This document shows, piece after piece, positions 22,026 through 34,061 of a stretch of DNA of 64,000 nt. The stretch covers positions 53,936,001 to 54,000,000 of the forward strand of contig NC_068915.1 of assembly GCF_023091745.1 (NCBI RefSeq), read 5' to 3'. Position 1 is the stretch's first letter; every line of letters begins with the position of its first letter. The translations under genes were made by a program, and so were the position numbers. The stretch is from Budorcas taxicolor. Taxonomy: Eukaryota; Chordata; Mammalia; Artiodactyla; Bovidae. The notes beneath the pieces are model-generated. The model was not told where the DNA came from. It did no database searches and saw only the letters and a program-made list of their open reading frames with translations.

Positions 22026-22696
22026 TTAAAAAGAAGGTGGTTTTAAGTAAAGAGAATGGGGCATAAAGATACCATAAGTGACTGGCCGAGCTCATTGTTG
22101 CTAGACAGACACAGGATTTATGAGAGGAATAATGAGGAGAAAACCTGGGAAGACAGTTTGAGGCTCATTGTGTAAGATGCATGTCTGTGGTAAAAAAGTT
22201 TGTTTTAAATGCTATAGGCAATAAGAATCCAAAAAGGACATTATATGGAATGTATTCAAACTCCTCAGGCCTCCTATACTCTCAACTCCCAGAAGAGCAG
22301 AAGCACTATTCTATCATGTCAGCAAGTACTGATTTAGCAGGCACATTTTCCATTCATACAATATGCTCTTCTTTCTGGTTGCTAATAATTTTAGAGAATG
22401 AAGGATAGAGGCAAGCAAAACAGCATTATAATGTAATACTGCATTGACCAAAATATTTACCTTAAGGCTTTGAAGACTCTTTTGGGAAGCCCCAAATACC
22501 CCTGGGCCAGGGTGTCTCCATTCCATTCTCTACTCTTTGATTATGCAAGTACTTCAAGTACTGTAAGTACAGAATCAATTATCAGTCTTTGTTCACTTGA
22601 ATCTGTTCTGCAAATTACATCTGCCTAGTTAAATTAAACCCCTTCTCTGGATGTGCAAAAATGTGGCCGAACGATGCCTCTAAATATTTTCTTTAA
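22026..22696. other. Unassigned
   Basis: No gene or repeat recognised. The short frames at 22181-22408 and 22314-22526 have no recognisable domain. Confidence 0.5.
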
Positions 22697-22812
22697 CCAG
22701 AGGTTCTCAAACATTAAAGCAGATAAGAATGAATTGGGAATCTTATTTAAAATGCAAATTGAAGAACCCCATCTCAAGAGATTCTGGGTTCAGTAATTCT
22801 GCTCTGATACTT
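22697..22812 (+). mobile_element. MER5-type MITE (hAT-Charlie)
   Basis: 'agaggttctcaaacattaaa' followed by 'aaaatgcaaattgaagaacc' and 'gagattctgggttcagtaat' matches the layout of the MER5A/B group. Only about 115 bp of the element can be followed. Confidence 0.6.
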
Positions 22813-24490
22813 AGCAATCAATCAGGCCTCTCTTTCTCACTCTCTCTCAAAAGAAATCACTATATTTTTCCAGGTGGAATAAAGACAATATTTGCAGAGG
22901 AGGGGAGTGGTGGGGAGGGGTGCAGAGGGATGGGTGGTGGTGCAAAGTAAAGCCTTGTTATGCTTTTGTGCTTCTTTTGGTATTCTCTCTAGCAAATTCT
23001 TATTCTCTTGCAGTAAGAATAGGAGGAATATTATTAGCATCTTTTGGCAGATAGATTCTCTACTTTGAACTGAAGCTGGATATCCTACTGGGAAGAACAA
23101 TGTCTAAAATAATGCTTTGTTTTACTACATCATTAAACAACACCAAAGAACCAGCAGAATGTGGATCACACAAGCCAATGCCTCCTTGTCCAATATCATC
23201 TGGGTTACAATTGCATATCAATGCCCTATCTTTGAAGACAAACTTTAAAAATAAATACAGAATTTATTGGGGAGAGACAGGTTCTCTAAATCTTAAACCA
23301 TAATATTCCTTCATATTATAACTTTCTTACAGTATAAGTAAACTGGACAACTCAACTTAAGGGGTTATTCACATAGTTTGAACAATCTCAAAAATTCCAC
23401 CATCCTCAAAGAAAAAAAACACATGAACAGGTTCTTTTCTTCATGCAAAATAATTGACAACTGCAAGGGTAATATTGGAATTTTTTTGAAATAGTTTAGC
23501 AGAAAATTAAACTTGAGCAGAAATTTAAAGAATGTGGGAAAAAATCTACAGGAAGCAAAATATAAAAGAGTTTGAAAAGTGCTGTTTTTGCAAATACATC
23601 CTTAATTTTAAAAAAAGCATTAAAAAAAAGAGAGAGAGACAGTCATCAAACAATGTAGAATATTCCAGATAATTTGGGGTCAACTAATTAATTTGCTAAT
23701 TAGTAACTTCCTAGCAAACTTCAGCTCTACCTTTCTGTTTTTTAGCAGTTGACTAAATAGTATCTCAGAAATGACCCACAATATAGAGCAAAGCTGTAGA
23801 AAAATCTTGCCATGATTTCTCTTCATGGTCTTGTGGCTTACTGAGCAAAGGAGATGTGACAATCCAAAATAGGATGTGCTTTAAGTTCAACACACAGACA
23901 GGCTTTGGAAGACTTATTATGAAAAAAATGTATACTATGTCATTAATCATTTTTATTACATGCCAAAGAGATTGCAAATATGTTACCCATTTTGGATATA
24001 GTAGATTAAATAAAATACGTTCTTAAAGGTAATTGATACACTTTGATTTTGATAAATATGGCTACTAGACAATAGAACGTTACATACATGGCTTGCATTA
24101 TATTTTTATTGAGCAAGGACTTTTATAAAGAGCACATAGAAATGAGCCCCTTTTATGTTTCATTTTGAAATGGTATTAACAACACCTCCAGTCGTGTTTG
24201 TTCATTCTTCCTATCATTTTATCCTGATGATGTGGTTTTAAAAAGAGAGCAGTTGAGCAGAGATGCAGGTAGCAGCAGCTAAAACCTGTCCGTCCCTGAC
24301 AGTCTTGCTCCTCTCCTTTGTGTCAGTGTCTCCTTTGGGTCAGGCCCCAGCCCTGTTCTTGCCCTTGAGAGCTGACTTCTTCTTTGTCTCCGTCCTCGGA
24401 AGTGATGCTTGTGTACTAGCTTCTGTCCTTAAATGATTCTTCTTACATGATATCCTGCAAAAACTGTCTGCATGAATTTCAAGTTAAAAA
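22813..24490. other. Unassigned 1.7-kb stretch
   Basis: No gene seen. A short GA run lies near 23628-23640. A less AT-rich island lies at about 24255-24420, bounded by AT-rich DNA; no exon signature was convincing there. Confidence 0.5.
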
Positions 24491-24512
24491 AAGAGAGAGA
24501 GAGAGAGAGAGA
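24491..24512. repeat. (AG)n microsatellite
   Basis: About eleven AG units. Confidence 0.9.
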
Positions 24513-25780
24513 ACAAAGGATAAATTCAGTTTTATTATTCACTGAGCAAGATTCTAATAAAAAGACAGGAAAAAATATCAGCTATTCTTAATCATAATTG
24601 CAACAAATTGATATTTAGTTTGTGCATTTTTATTTGCCTAATATATCAGTGTATCAGGCTTAACTGAATTGGCAGAATATCTGGAACTCCTAATTGCAGA
24701 GATAAAAAGTCTGAAAGACTGAGAAGAGATTTTTTTCCTTTTTTTTTCCCTAGGAAGAAGTGGTTTCCGAAGCAAATTAATAATGTAAAAGTTTTTCTGA
24801 GCTAATTACAATTCTTTCTTACTTGATCATTAAAGCAGTTTCCCTCTGCTAGGCAATATTTTGTTAACCTAGTTTAGCTACTGTGTGCACTAATAAAAGA
24901 GAATTTTTAAAAATATTATTCTGGCCTATTATTCTGTCATTGTTTTTCTATCCAGAATGAACTTCACCAAATTATAAAACACAAATCAGACTTTAAAAAA
25001 TTAGTTAACTTTTTGCAAAATATAATTTCTTAAAAAAAAAAAAAGCCTCAGAAAAAAATTACAAGTTTTAAGTTTTTTTGAATGCTTAACCAGAATTTCA
25101 ATAATTTGTCCTGGGGTATACCCTGTGGTTTGAGCAAAATGTGATTTCAGGATACATACCTGAATAATGAAAATTTAAATATGCTTTTACCTCCTTAGAC
25201 AATACAAAGAAGTATAACTCTGAAATAACATGCATTTCCCTGCATCTTCTATTCAGCTATAATTTAGAGCAATATGCAAAACGCATATATAAAATGTGAA
25301 ACCGTCATATTTCAATACATATAATAATTTCTTTTCTGCTGTTATAATTCCAAATTTTGCCACAATTTTGTTAGCTAGAAAGAATCTCAGTAGAGTCTCC
25401 CTGAACTGCTCAGAATACAGTGATACAATAATAGAGAGGTACAGAGAAGCATAAGAAACTGATCTTAGCATGAAATTCCATGACACGACTCAAGTCAGGT
25501 TCACAAGTTAGCAGTGAAGCTGGCCTGAAGCTGAAGGAAGACACAGTCATGCCAGGTGGTGTATGGAAGGCACACTGCCACTGGGGGTATCACAGTTTCC
25601 AATGTACAGTGTACTGTGTTACAAGGGCGTGTGAACTTGTCAAACAAATTATTGGTGAGCGCAGCAGCAAGATGATCAAAGCCCTGTGGGTGGTGGCATG
25701 ACGGGCCTGAGGCATCCGTCCATTTGGAGTTGGTGAGCTGTCTATTGCAAAGCTAGAGAATAGGATTCAGTCCCCAAGGA
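24513..25780. other. Unassigned; candidate conserved non-coding stretch 24590-24910
   Basis: No repeat recognised at 24590-24910. It is non-repetitive, AT-rich and holds several TAATTA/TAATTG-type homeodomain core sites (near 24691, 24777 and 24804). This is suggestive only. The rest is AT-rich with poly-A and poly-T runs near 25034, and less AT-rich from 25480. Confidence 0.4.
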
Positions 25781-26285
25781 GAACTGACTGGCAAATACTG
25801 GACAGGCAGTTTGCTTGAGTCCTGTCCAAGTTCATGATTGTCCATTCCTTACCCACTGACTTGGCTTGACCAAACTTTAGAAGGGCCTCTCTCCTTCCCA
25901 TAGGCCTTTGAACTTTGGCTCACCCCCAAACGCTGGCATTCAAGCAAGCCTTAAAGGGCAGAACAGGTTTGATCCAAGAACTGTTTAACACAGAGAGAAA
26001 CATTTCCTGTTGATCTGCCCCAATCAACTGTCTGCTAGCCCCTTATTCTCTTGCCCAATTTCCCTTCTAAGTTCCTCCCATCCTCTCTTATCCTCCCCTA
26101 TAAAAGAGAAGCCTTTCTTATTGTTGTTTTTTTGTTTGTTTATTTGTTTTGAGATGCTTGCAGATGCTGAGATCAGGGTGTTCCTCACTACTGAAATAGT
26201 CTTTTGGAATAAACCTTTACTTTACATTAGTCTGGGTTTATTTTTCTATTGACAGTCTCAGTGAGGGTCTGCCTCATCTTTCCTC
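25781..26285 (+). mobile_element. Candidate ERV LTR
   Basis: LTR-like promoter and polyadenylation layout: pyrimidine-rich region, TATAAAA at 26099-26105, AATAAA at 26208-26213, then a GT- and T-rich region and a cytosine-rich close near 26275. Termini and family are not fixed, and no target duplication was found. Confidence 0.5.
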
Positions 26286-26479
26286 ACCCCCATGACTCTC
26301 TTGTCTTACTTGCCTTTTTGTCATAATCCTTGTCATAATCTGTATCTACCCTGAAGGAGTAATAAATTGTGAAATTGTTTCTTTTAGGTCTGACTCATTT
26401 CTGCACTTTCTTTAACTGTGCCTGGGAAAACTATCAAAATCATTTCTTTTTCTTTTTCCTGGAGCATTCCTCCTTCACT

Positions 26480-27215
26480 GTTGTTGCTGTTCAGTCACTA
26501 AGTCCTGTCTGACTCATTGTAACCCTATGGGCTGCAACACGCTAGGCTCCTCTGTCCTTCACTATCTCTAAGAGTTTGCTCAAACTCATGTCCATCAAGT
26601 GGGTGATGCTATCTAACCATCTCATCCTCTGTCACTCTCTTCTCTTCCTGACCTCAATAGTTCCCAGGCTAAGGGTCTTTTCCAGTGAGTCAGCTCTTTG
26701 CATCAGATGGCCAAATTATTGGAGCTTCAGCTTCAGCATCAATCCCTTCAGTGACTATTCAGGATTGATTTCCTTTAGTACTGACTGGTTTGATCTCCTT
26801 GCTGTCCAAAGGATTCTCAAGAGTCTTCTCCAATACCATAATTTGAAAGCATCAATTCTTTGGCACTCAGCCTTCATTATGGTCCCACTCTCACATCTGT
26901 ACATGACTACTGGAAAACTATAGCTTTGACTATATAGTCCTTTGTCAACAAAGTGATGTCTCTGCTTTTCAATATGATATTTAGGATTTTCATAGCTTTC
27001 CTTCCAATGAGCAAGCTGTCTTTTAATTCCGTGGCTGAAGTCACCATCAGCAGTGATTTTTGGAATTTAAGAAAATAAAATCTGTTGCTGCTTCTACTTT
27101 TCCCCCTTCTATTTGCCATGAAGTGGTGGGATCAGATGCCAAGATCTCAGTTTTCTGAATGTTGAGTTTTAAGTAAACTTTTTCACTCTACTCTTTCACT
27201 CTCATCAGGAGACTC
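26480..27215 (-). mobile_element. BovB LINE 3' part, 12-bp imperfect TSD
   Basis: Minus-strand BovB reaching the start of the C-terminal part of RT. Target duplications 26468-26479 and 27216-27227 match at 11 of 12 positions. It is an old variant with a 'gttgttgctgttcagtcact' type 3' end rather than the 'gttcagttcagt' repeat of younger copies. Confidence 0.9.
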
Positions 27216-27289
27216 TCCTCCTTTACTAGGTCTCAGCTTAAAACTTTTAGAAATTGTCTTCTGATGCATGTGATTGGTTATATATCCAG

Positions 27290-27500
27290 TTTGTTGTTTT
27301 TCCCAAAGCTTTCTGTGCTTAGCTGTACTGCACTTATCCCCATGTGGCATTACAATATCCTGTTTTCTTACATCTGCCCTCCTAATATCCTTAAGGGCTA
27401 GGCCAATGTTCATCATTATCTCTCAGCAAGTAGCACAGAGCATACCATGTAGTAGTTGCTTATTAACATTTGCTTTAAAAAGCCCCAAATAAATGAAATA
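27290..27500 (+). mobile_element. L2 LINE 3' end
   Basis: Old L2 3' terminal region: 'aagggctaggccaatgttc', 'agcacagagcatacc', 'gttgcttattaacatttgc' in the order expected for L2. Highly diverged. Confidence 0.5.
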
Positions 27501-28467
27501 AGGAATACCCAGCCTCCCCTGCCATTCATCAGAAATCTAGCACCCCCCATTAACCAAAGCACAAGAAAAATTGTATAAGAAAAATCAATATATCAATGGC
27601 CAGGAGATCTGCAAAAGTGACACTTTCAGGTCCACAGCAGCAAGACTGTGTTGAGATCAACTCTATAATGTGAATTTACTGAGGCCATGAAAGCAGTCAC
27701 TGCCCAGGCTCATCCATAATTCTGCAGCTCAGGGTGGTGGCAGGAGATGAACAAATCAGAAGGCACAAGGCAGAAAAAGCCAGTCTTACTTTGTCTCAGT
27801 GGTACCTTTACATTGTGTTTCATGCTATCTTCACCAGCCCAAATACTACTCTAAAGCTATTTCATACCTGTTTATTTTAATTTCTTATTTTCATCTCTTC
27901 AGTATTCCATCTACCTTTGATCAATTCAAAACTCTGTAGACAATTCTCAATCTTCATTATATTCATCTTTTCCTAGCTAAGTGGAATCCCCAGCCTGCAA
28001 CTTTTTCTTTTTTAAATTAGTTTAACAGAGACCCAGAGTTGGGAAACATTTTGTAATTTTAACCTTCCAAATAAAAACTTATGAACTTCTAATGGATTCG
28101 CCACCCAAGAGACTGCTTTTATTACAGTACCAAAATAAGGCAGACTGCAGAGCTATACAATGATAAGGTTGGCAAAAGGATTTGGATGAGTTCTTTAAGC
28201 TGATTAAACTGGGCCACCTGTTTTTGAAGTTTACTCAGTATGTGTTTTGTCTATTTAGTCAGGTAACAATTGCCTCGTTTAATTGCATTAGTACTGTGAT
28301 TCTCTGCTTGGACAAACAGGATATGCTTTACAGAAAACTGTCCCAAAATGTTTGTTTATTCCATTTAAAGATAATAGTATAAAATTTTAATATAATGGCC
28401 ATCAAAAATTAAGTCTAAGCATATGATTATTATTATTATATTTAATGAACTATAATACATTTTGTTG
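27501..28467. other. Unassigned; candidate conserved stretch 28090-28340
   Basis: No gene or repeat recognised. 28090-28340 is non-repetitive, with GATAAG and CACCTG (E-box) motifs close together. This is only a prompt for a conservation check. Confidence 0.4.
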
Positions 28468-28479
28468 AAAGTAACATTA

Positions 28480-28690
28480 GGTGTGTGCTCAATCATGTCC
28501 TAAAGACTCTTTGCAACACTTTGGACTGTAGTTCACCAGGCTCCTCTGTCCATGGGATTTTCCTAGTAAGACTATAGGAATGGGTTTCCATTTCCTTCTC
28601 CAGGGGATCTTTCCCACCCAGGGACTGAACCTGCATCTCCTGCATTGCAGGCATCCAGATTCTTTACCACAGAGCCATTGGGAGAGCCCA
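28480..28690 (-). mobile_element. Bov-tA SINE, 12-bp TSD
   Basis: Complete antisense SINE with perfect 12-bp duplications 'aaagtaacatta' at 28468-28479 and 28691-28702. Confidence 0.94.
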
Positions 28691-29044
28691 AAAGTAACAT
28701 TAAAATATCATAAAAGGTAACCAAAAACTATAGAGCAATAATGAAATTCCAAAAGGGAGCATGATTATAAAATAGAATTTTGAATATTGAGTCAAAAGTT
28801 GAATTTCTTACCATGAGCTTTATTTTGTTCTAAAAAGATTTCAATATATTTTTATTGTTGTTAATATTATATGGGATAAAGAAATCTTCTCACAAAGAAA
28901 TGTGGTTACTTGGGTTTAGTATGAAGTATTTTTATGATTAGTTATAATGTATCATGTTAAAGACATTGATTATTGGTATTGTTAGTATTTTTTCTCTTTC
29001 CTTTTTCCTAATTTATGTATCAGCCTATTGATTTGCAAACTGGC

Positions 29045-29415
29045 CCTGTATATGCCAGGACTGAAGGAGAAGGCAGACCACTCCAGACTGGTAAGTGACA
29101 GGTTTAATAAGCAAGGGAATTTACACATCAAGCTTGTTTGAGCACCTGCAATTTCAGTAGATCTTCTGCCTAAATTTTATATAGAAACCTTAACTGAGTT
29201 CAGTCACATATACATCCAAATGGTCTCAGCATCACAAGACAATCTCAAGGCTGTGTCCATGGACAGCTTATATTGTAGGGAAAGAAAGTGGAACACATAT
29301 TCCAAGGGCATAAAAGGGGATGAGGAACCTCTAATTGTTTGGGTTCTGCTGTAAGATCAATGGCTCAATTATCTCCTCCAATTCACTTATGTGCAAATTT
29401 TACTAAAAAAAAAAA
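29045..29415 (-). mobile_element. Candidate ERV LTR, minus strand
   Basis: Read in antisense it has a TATATAAAA-like box (around 29177-29186), then an ATTAAA polyadenylation variant (around 29104-29109) about 70 bp downstream. The ending 'gagtggtctgccttctcc' is typical of ruminant LTR U5 regions. An A/T run at 29403-29417 marks the outer side. Family not identified. Confidence 0.5.
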
Positions 29416-29466
29416 AATCCTACATGATTTCTACTTTGCTGTTTTGAAGATACTTCTAGGAGTAGT

Positions 29467-29667
29467 CTTACGGTTCAGTTGGTGAAGAATCTGTCTGGAA
29501 TGCAGGAGACTTGGGTTTGATTCCTGGGTCAGGAAGATACTCTGGAGAAGGAAATGGCAACCCACTCCAGCATTCTCGCCTGGAGATACCCATGGACAGA
29601 CGATCCTGGCAGGCTACAGTCCATGGGATCACAAGAGTTGGACATGACATAGCAACTAAACCATCAC
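29467..29667 (+). mobile_element. Bov-tA SINE, 11-bp TSD
   Basis: Plus-strand SINE with head ('tgcaggagacttgggtttga') and body, ending 'catagcaactaaaccatca'. Duplications 29456-29466 and 29668-29678 match at 10 of 11 positions. Confidence 0.93.
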
Positions 29668-29678
29668 CTAGGGGTAGT

Positions 29679-30065
29679 ATGTAGTGGAATCAGAAAGGTA
29701 TTTAAAAAATGTGCACAATTATGTCTGATTTTTTCTTTAGCTTGTGACTGGAAGTCAAAGCTAACATTCAAGCACCACTCTGGATGAGATGAGAAGTGGT
29801 GTGTCAAGGGCAGCCCTGCCAGGCAGGGAGAGGGAGATCTTGCTGAAAACAGATAAACACTATTGATCCTGCTTTCTATTCTATTGCTCCTTACTCTGAC
29901 AAGGACAAAATAGAATGAACTTATGATACAGGCTATGTCTTTTACTTGTTTATTTAACCAGTGCCTACTGAGTGCCAACTATAGAGGAAGCATCATCTAA
30001 GCACTACACATATATCAAAAAAAAAATGAGAAAAATCACTCTGTCTCATGAAGATTAGATTTTCC
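29679..30065. other. Unassigned
   Basis: No gene. 29950-30010 faintly resembles an old SINE/LINE ending ('cagtgcctactgagtgccaa'). Confidence 0.4.
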
Positions 30066-30078
30066 CATCAGCACATCT

Positions 30079-31672
30079 CAGTTCAGTTCAGTTCAGTTGC
30101 TCAGTTGTGTCCAACTCTTTGTGACCCCATGGACTGCAGTGTGCCAGGCTTCCCTGTCCATCACCAACACCTGGAGCTTACTCAAACTCACGTCCATTGA
30201 GTTTGGTGATGCCACCTCATCCTCTGTCATCCCCTTCCCTTCCACCTTCAATCATTCCCAGCATCAGGGTCTTTTCAAATGAGTCAGTTCTTCACATCAG
30301 GTGGCCAAATTATTGGAGTTTCAGCTTAAGCATCAGATCTTCCAATGAATATTCAGGACTGATTTCCTTTAGGATGGACTGATTGGACCTCCTTGCAGTC
30401 CAAGGGACTCTCAAGAGTCTTCTCCAATACCATAGTTCAAAAGTTTCAATTCTTCAGCACTCAGCTTTCTTTATAGTCCAACTCTCACATCCATACATGA
30501 CTACTGGAAAAACCATAGCTTTGACTAGATGGACATTTGTTGGCAAAGTAGCATCTCTGCTTTTTAATGTGATGTCTAGGTTGGCCACAACTTTTCTTCT
30601 AAAGAGCAAATGTCTTTTAATTTCAAGGCTGCTGTCACCATCTGCAGTGATTTCAGAGATCTACCCCCCCAGAAAAAAAATAATAAATAAACTCTCTCAC
30701 AGTTTCCACTGCTTCCCCATCTATTTGCCATGAAGTGATGGGACCAGATGCAATGATCTTAGTTTTTGAATGTTGTGTTTTAAGCCAAGTTTTCCACTCT
30801 CCTCTTTCACTTTCATCAAGAGGCTCTTTAGTTCTTTGCTTTCTACCATAAGTGTGGTGTCATCTGCATATCTGAGGTTATTGAGATTTCTCCCGGCAAT
30901 CTTGATTCCAGCTTTTGCTTCTTCCAGTCCAGCATTTCTCATGATGTACTCTGCATATAAGTTAAGTAAGCCAGGTGACAATATACAGCCTTGATGAACT
31001 CCTTTCCCGATTTGGAACCAGTCTGTTCTTCCAAGTCCAGTTCTAACTGTTGCTTCTTTATTTGCATACAGATTTCTCAGGAGGCAGGTCAGGTGTTCTG
31101 GTATTCCCATCTCTTTAAGAATTTTCCACAGTTTATTGTGATCCACATAGTAAAGGCTTTGGCATAGTCAATAAAGCAGAAATGGATGTTTTTCTGGAAC
31201 TCTCTTCCTTTTTCAAAGAACCAGTGGATGTTAGCAATTTGATCTCTGCTTCCTCTGCTTTTCCTAAATTCAGCTTGAACATCTGGAAGTTCATCGTTCA
31301 CATACTGTTGAAACCTGGCTTGGCGAATTTCGAGCATTACTTCACTACTTTATGAGATGGGTGTGATTGCGCAGTAGTTTGAGTATTCTTTGGCACTGCC
31401 TTTCTTTATCATTGAAGTGAAAACTGACCTTTTCCAGTCCTGTGGCCACTGCTGAGTTTTCCAAGTTTGCTGGCATATTGAGTGTAACACTTCCACAACA
31501 TCATCTTTTAGGGTTTGAAAGAGCTTAACTGGAATTCCATCACTTCCACTAGCTTTGTTCGTAGTGATACTTCCTAAGGCCCACTTGACTTCATATTCCA
31601 AGATGTCTGGCTCTAGGTGAGTGATCACACCATCGTGATTATCTGGGTTATGAAGATTTTTTTTGTATAGTT
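30079..31672 (-). mobile_element. BovB LINE, about 1.6 kb, 13-bp TSD
   Basis: Minus-strand BovB from the 3' end through the RT domain and part of the upstream linker. Perfect 13-bp duplications 'catcagcacatct' lie at 30066-30078 and 31673-31685. The antisense frames 30721-31146, 31089-31337 and 31350-31712 hold successive RT blocks, and the catalytic YADD is intact (30859-30870). Frameshifts separate the blocks and an AT-rich patch near 30660-30690 disrupts the C-terminal region, so the copy is inactive. Confidence 0.95.
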
Positions 31673-31850
31673 CATCAGCACATCTAGAGCTTTTTAAAAC
31701 AGTACTTCCCACTGATCCAGCCCAAAAGCTAAATTGTGACAGAACAATAAATACATAGCTCTATCACATGAACAATTATAAATTTGTATTGTAGTTCTGC
31801 ACCATGATAAGCAGTTCATCCATGGCCAGGTAGCATATTTTTATATATCT

Positions 31851-32166
31851 GTGTGAAAGTGAAAGTTGTTCAGCCGTGTCCAAATCTTTGCTATCCCGTG
31901 GACTATACAGGCCATGGAATTCTCCTGACCAGAATACTGGAGTGGGTAGCCTTTCCCTTCTCCAGGGGATCTTCCCAACCCATGAATTGTACCGAGGTCT
32001 CTTGCATTGAAGGCAGACTCTTTACCCACTGAGCCACAAGGGAAGCCCAAGAATACTGGAATGGGTAGCCTAACCCTTCTCCTGTCGATCTTCCTGACCG
32101 AGGAATCAAACTGGGGTCTCCTACATTACAGCCAGATTCTTTACCAACTGAGCTATCAGGGAAGAC
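31851..32166 (-). mobile_element. Bov-tA SINE with duplicated head, 10-bp TSD
   Basis: A complete antisense Bov-tA (about 31851-32048) continues into a second partial unit holding the central core and a full head (32049-32166). One perfect 10-bp duplication 'ttatatatct' (31841-31850, 32167-32176) encloses both, so the double-headed form inserted as a single unit. Repeated-head Bov-tA subfamilies are known. Confidence 0.92.
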
Positions 32167-32176
32167 TTATATATCT

Positions 32177-34007
32177 ATAGTATGAGCATTTATACTATAT
32201 ATTCTATCTTTATAATTCCAAATTATAAATCATGGTAAAATGACCTGACTTCTAATCACTTCGAGCAGTAGCTGTAAGCTGCTTGATGTAATTGATCTTT
32301 AGTTCCCGAATCTATAAAATGTGAAATGTGGATGGTAATACAGTAAAATTCAATTTTTACTGAGTGGGTCAAGATGAATATCATTCTATAAAAATGGATC
32401 TTCCTCAAGGATGGTGATACCTATGGGCTATTTAACTTAATAATTATAAAGCAGAGTGGGGAGGGTAAGTCAGTCCTCTATCTGACTTTATCAGTGAAGG
32501 CGAAAATATGTATCTGTTTTTTTATTCTCTTTATATTTCATCTTTTGTGAGTGAATTATGATGCAAAACAACACAATTAAATATAACTAAATTAAAGGTC
32601 CATCGGACTCCTAGATTTTGTTGTCTGATCACACATATTGTCAAGCTGTTGTCCCCATTATGAGACTTGACAGTCAGGTAAGTACCTCCTCTTTCTCCCT
32701 TTCCTCATTCTTTTCTGTATCAGTATTCTACTTTCTGTTAATACTGCAGACTCTTGAGAGACCTCAGGCTTACTGAGCCAAATTTTGTGAGACACGTGTT
32801 AAAAGGTTTCTCTCTCACATCTCTCAGAAAGGTAAAAAAGCCCCATGGCCACATTCTGTTGTAATTTAATTGTGTCTGACACAAGATTTCAGAATATTAT
32901 TTTTAAAGGAATTTGAAAAGCAAATTAATGAATATTTACAGAGGCTTTTCTGTAAAAGAATATTATTCTATTAACAGTCACAGCTAATGCATCTTTAGTT
33001 TTAATCAATAATCTACATAAGAAGAGACTGCTTTTTACTGAGGTCTCTAATCAAAATTGATTCCTTAAATTTGCTAAAAACACCAACATTTTTGAGGAAG
33101 GCTGCTGTTTTTGGATTCCAGACTTAGCATTTAATAAGAAACTGAAAAACCGGAAGAGGAAAATAGACAAGATTGCTATTTCCATTAAAGGGTTGACACG
33201 TTAGGATATAAAGTAGAACACACACACACAGACCGAGAAAGTCATTATATGGAGATCAGGAGGAGAAGGTCACATTCAAAGCATGCTGGTGAATATCAAT
33301 AAAAAAGAAAGGTAATCTATTGATATAACTTACAATTCAGGTTTAAAAAATATGAGTGCATTGTGAATGTTTCTTGAACTTCTATGCAAGTGACAGATAA
33401 TAAAAATATCTACAAAGTTAGAAAGGTAAATGAAATATTGATCCTCATCTCTTTTGTTAAAGAAGGAGAGTCCAGAAGCATGTTGAAAAGTTAGAAATTC
33501 AGTGATCCTATTGCTTCTTGTGTTCATAAGGCTTGCTTCTTAAACATCTGTATATAGATAAGTGACTTGGAAATAAAGGTACTTTCATCATCCATGAGCA
33601 ATGAAAGCACAGTAGAACTTGATTTGAAGATTCTGCTGAAATGTTGGTCCTGAAAAGGTAAAAACTTATAGCTTGTAATATTAAAAGTTATTCTAACATT
33701 ATTAATAAAATTACCACAGTGAATATATGTGAGCAGAGGTAGTTAATAAGTTAACAAGAACCCCTATTTATTACTGTTTGGTAACATTATAGAGTCCATC
33801 TCTAAAGCTATGTTGAGTGTTTCTACATAATAGAAATATTTATTTCCCAATAATAAAGCAAGAGATTGCCTATGGAAAATTTTGTTGTCTTAATTTTTGT
33901 TTTTGGTGCTTAAATAGCTGTCTAGAGCATACTTCAGGAAAGAAAAATTTGGCCCTGCTAAACCAAAATGAAAAATATTTAAACATTAGCAAACTCAAAA
34001 CTGTACT
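32177..34007. other. Unassigned 1.8-kb stretch
   Basis: No gene or repeat recognised, apart from a short CA run at about 33217-33229. Confidence 0.5.
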
Positions 34008-34061
34008 GCTACTGCTGCTGCTAAATCGCTTCAGTTGTGTCCGACTCTATGCGACCCTAGA
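34008..34061 (-). mobile_element. BOV-A2 3' terminal fragment
   Basis: Only the 3' end of a BOV-A2 in antisense: (GCT)n tail and 'ctaaatcgcttcagttgtgt'. A heavily 5'-truncated copy of about 55 bp. Confidence 0.8.

Noticed and set aside
24255..24420. Less AT-rich island considered as an exon or CpG island
   Set aside because: Few CpGs, no long frame and no convincing splice sites.
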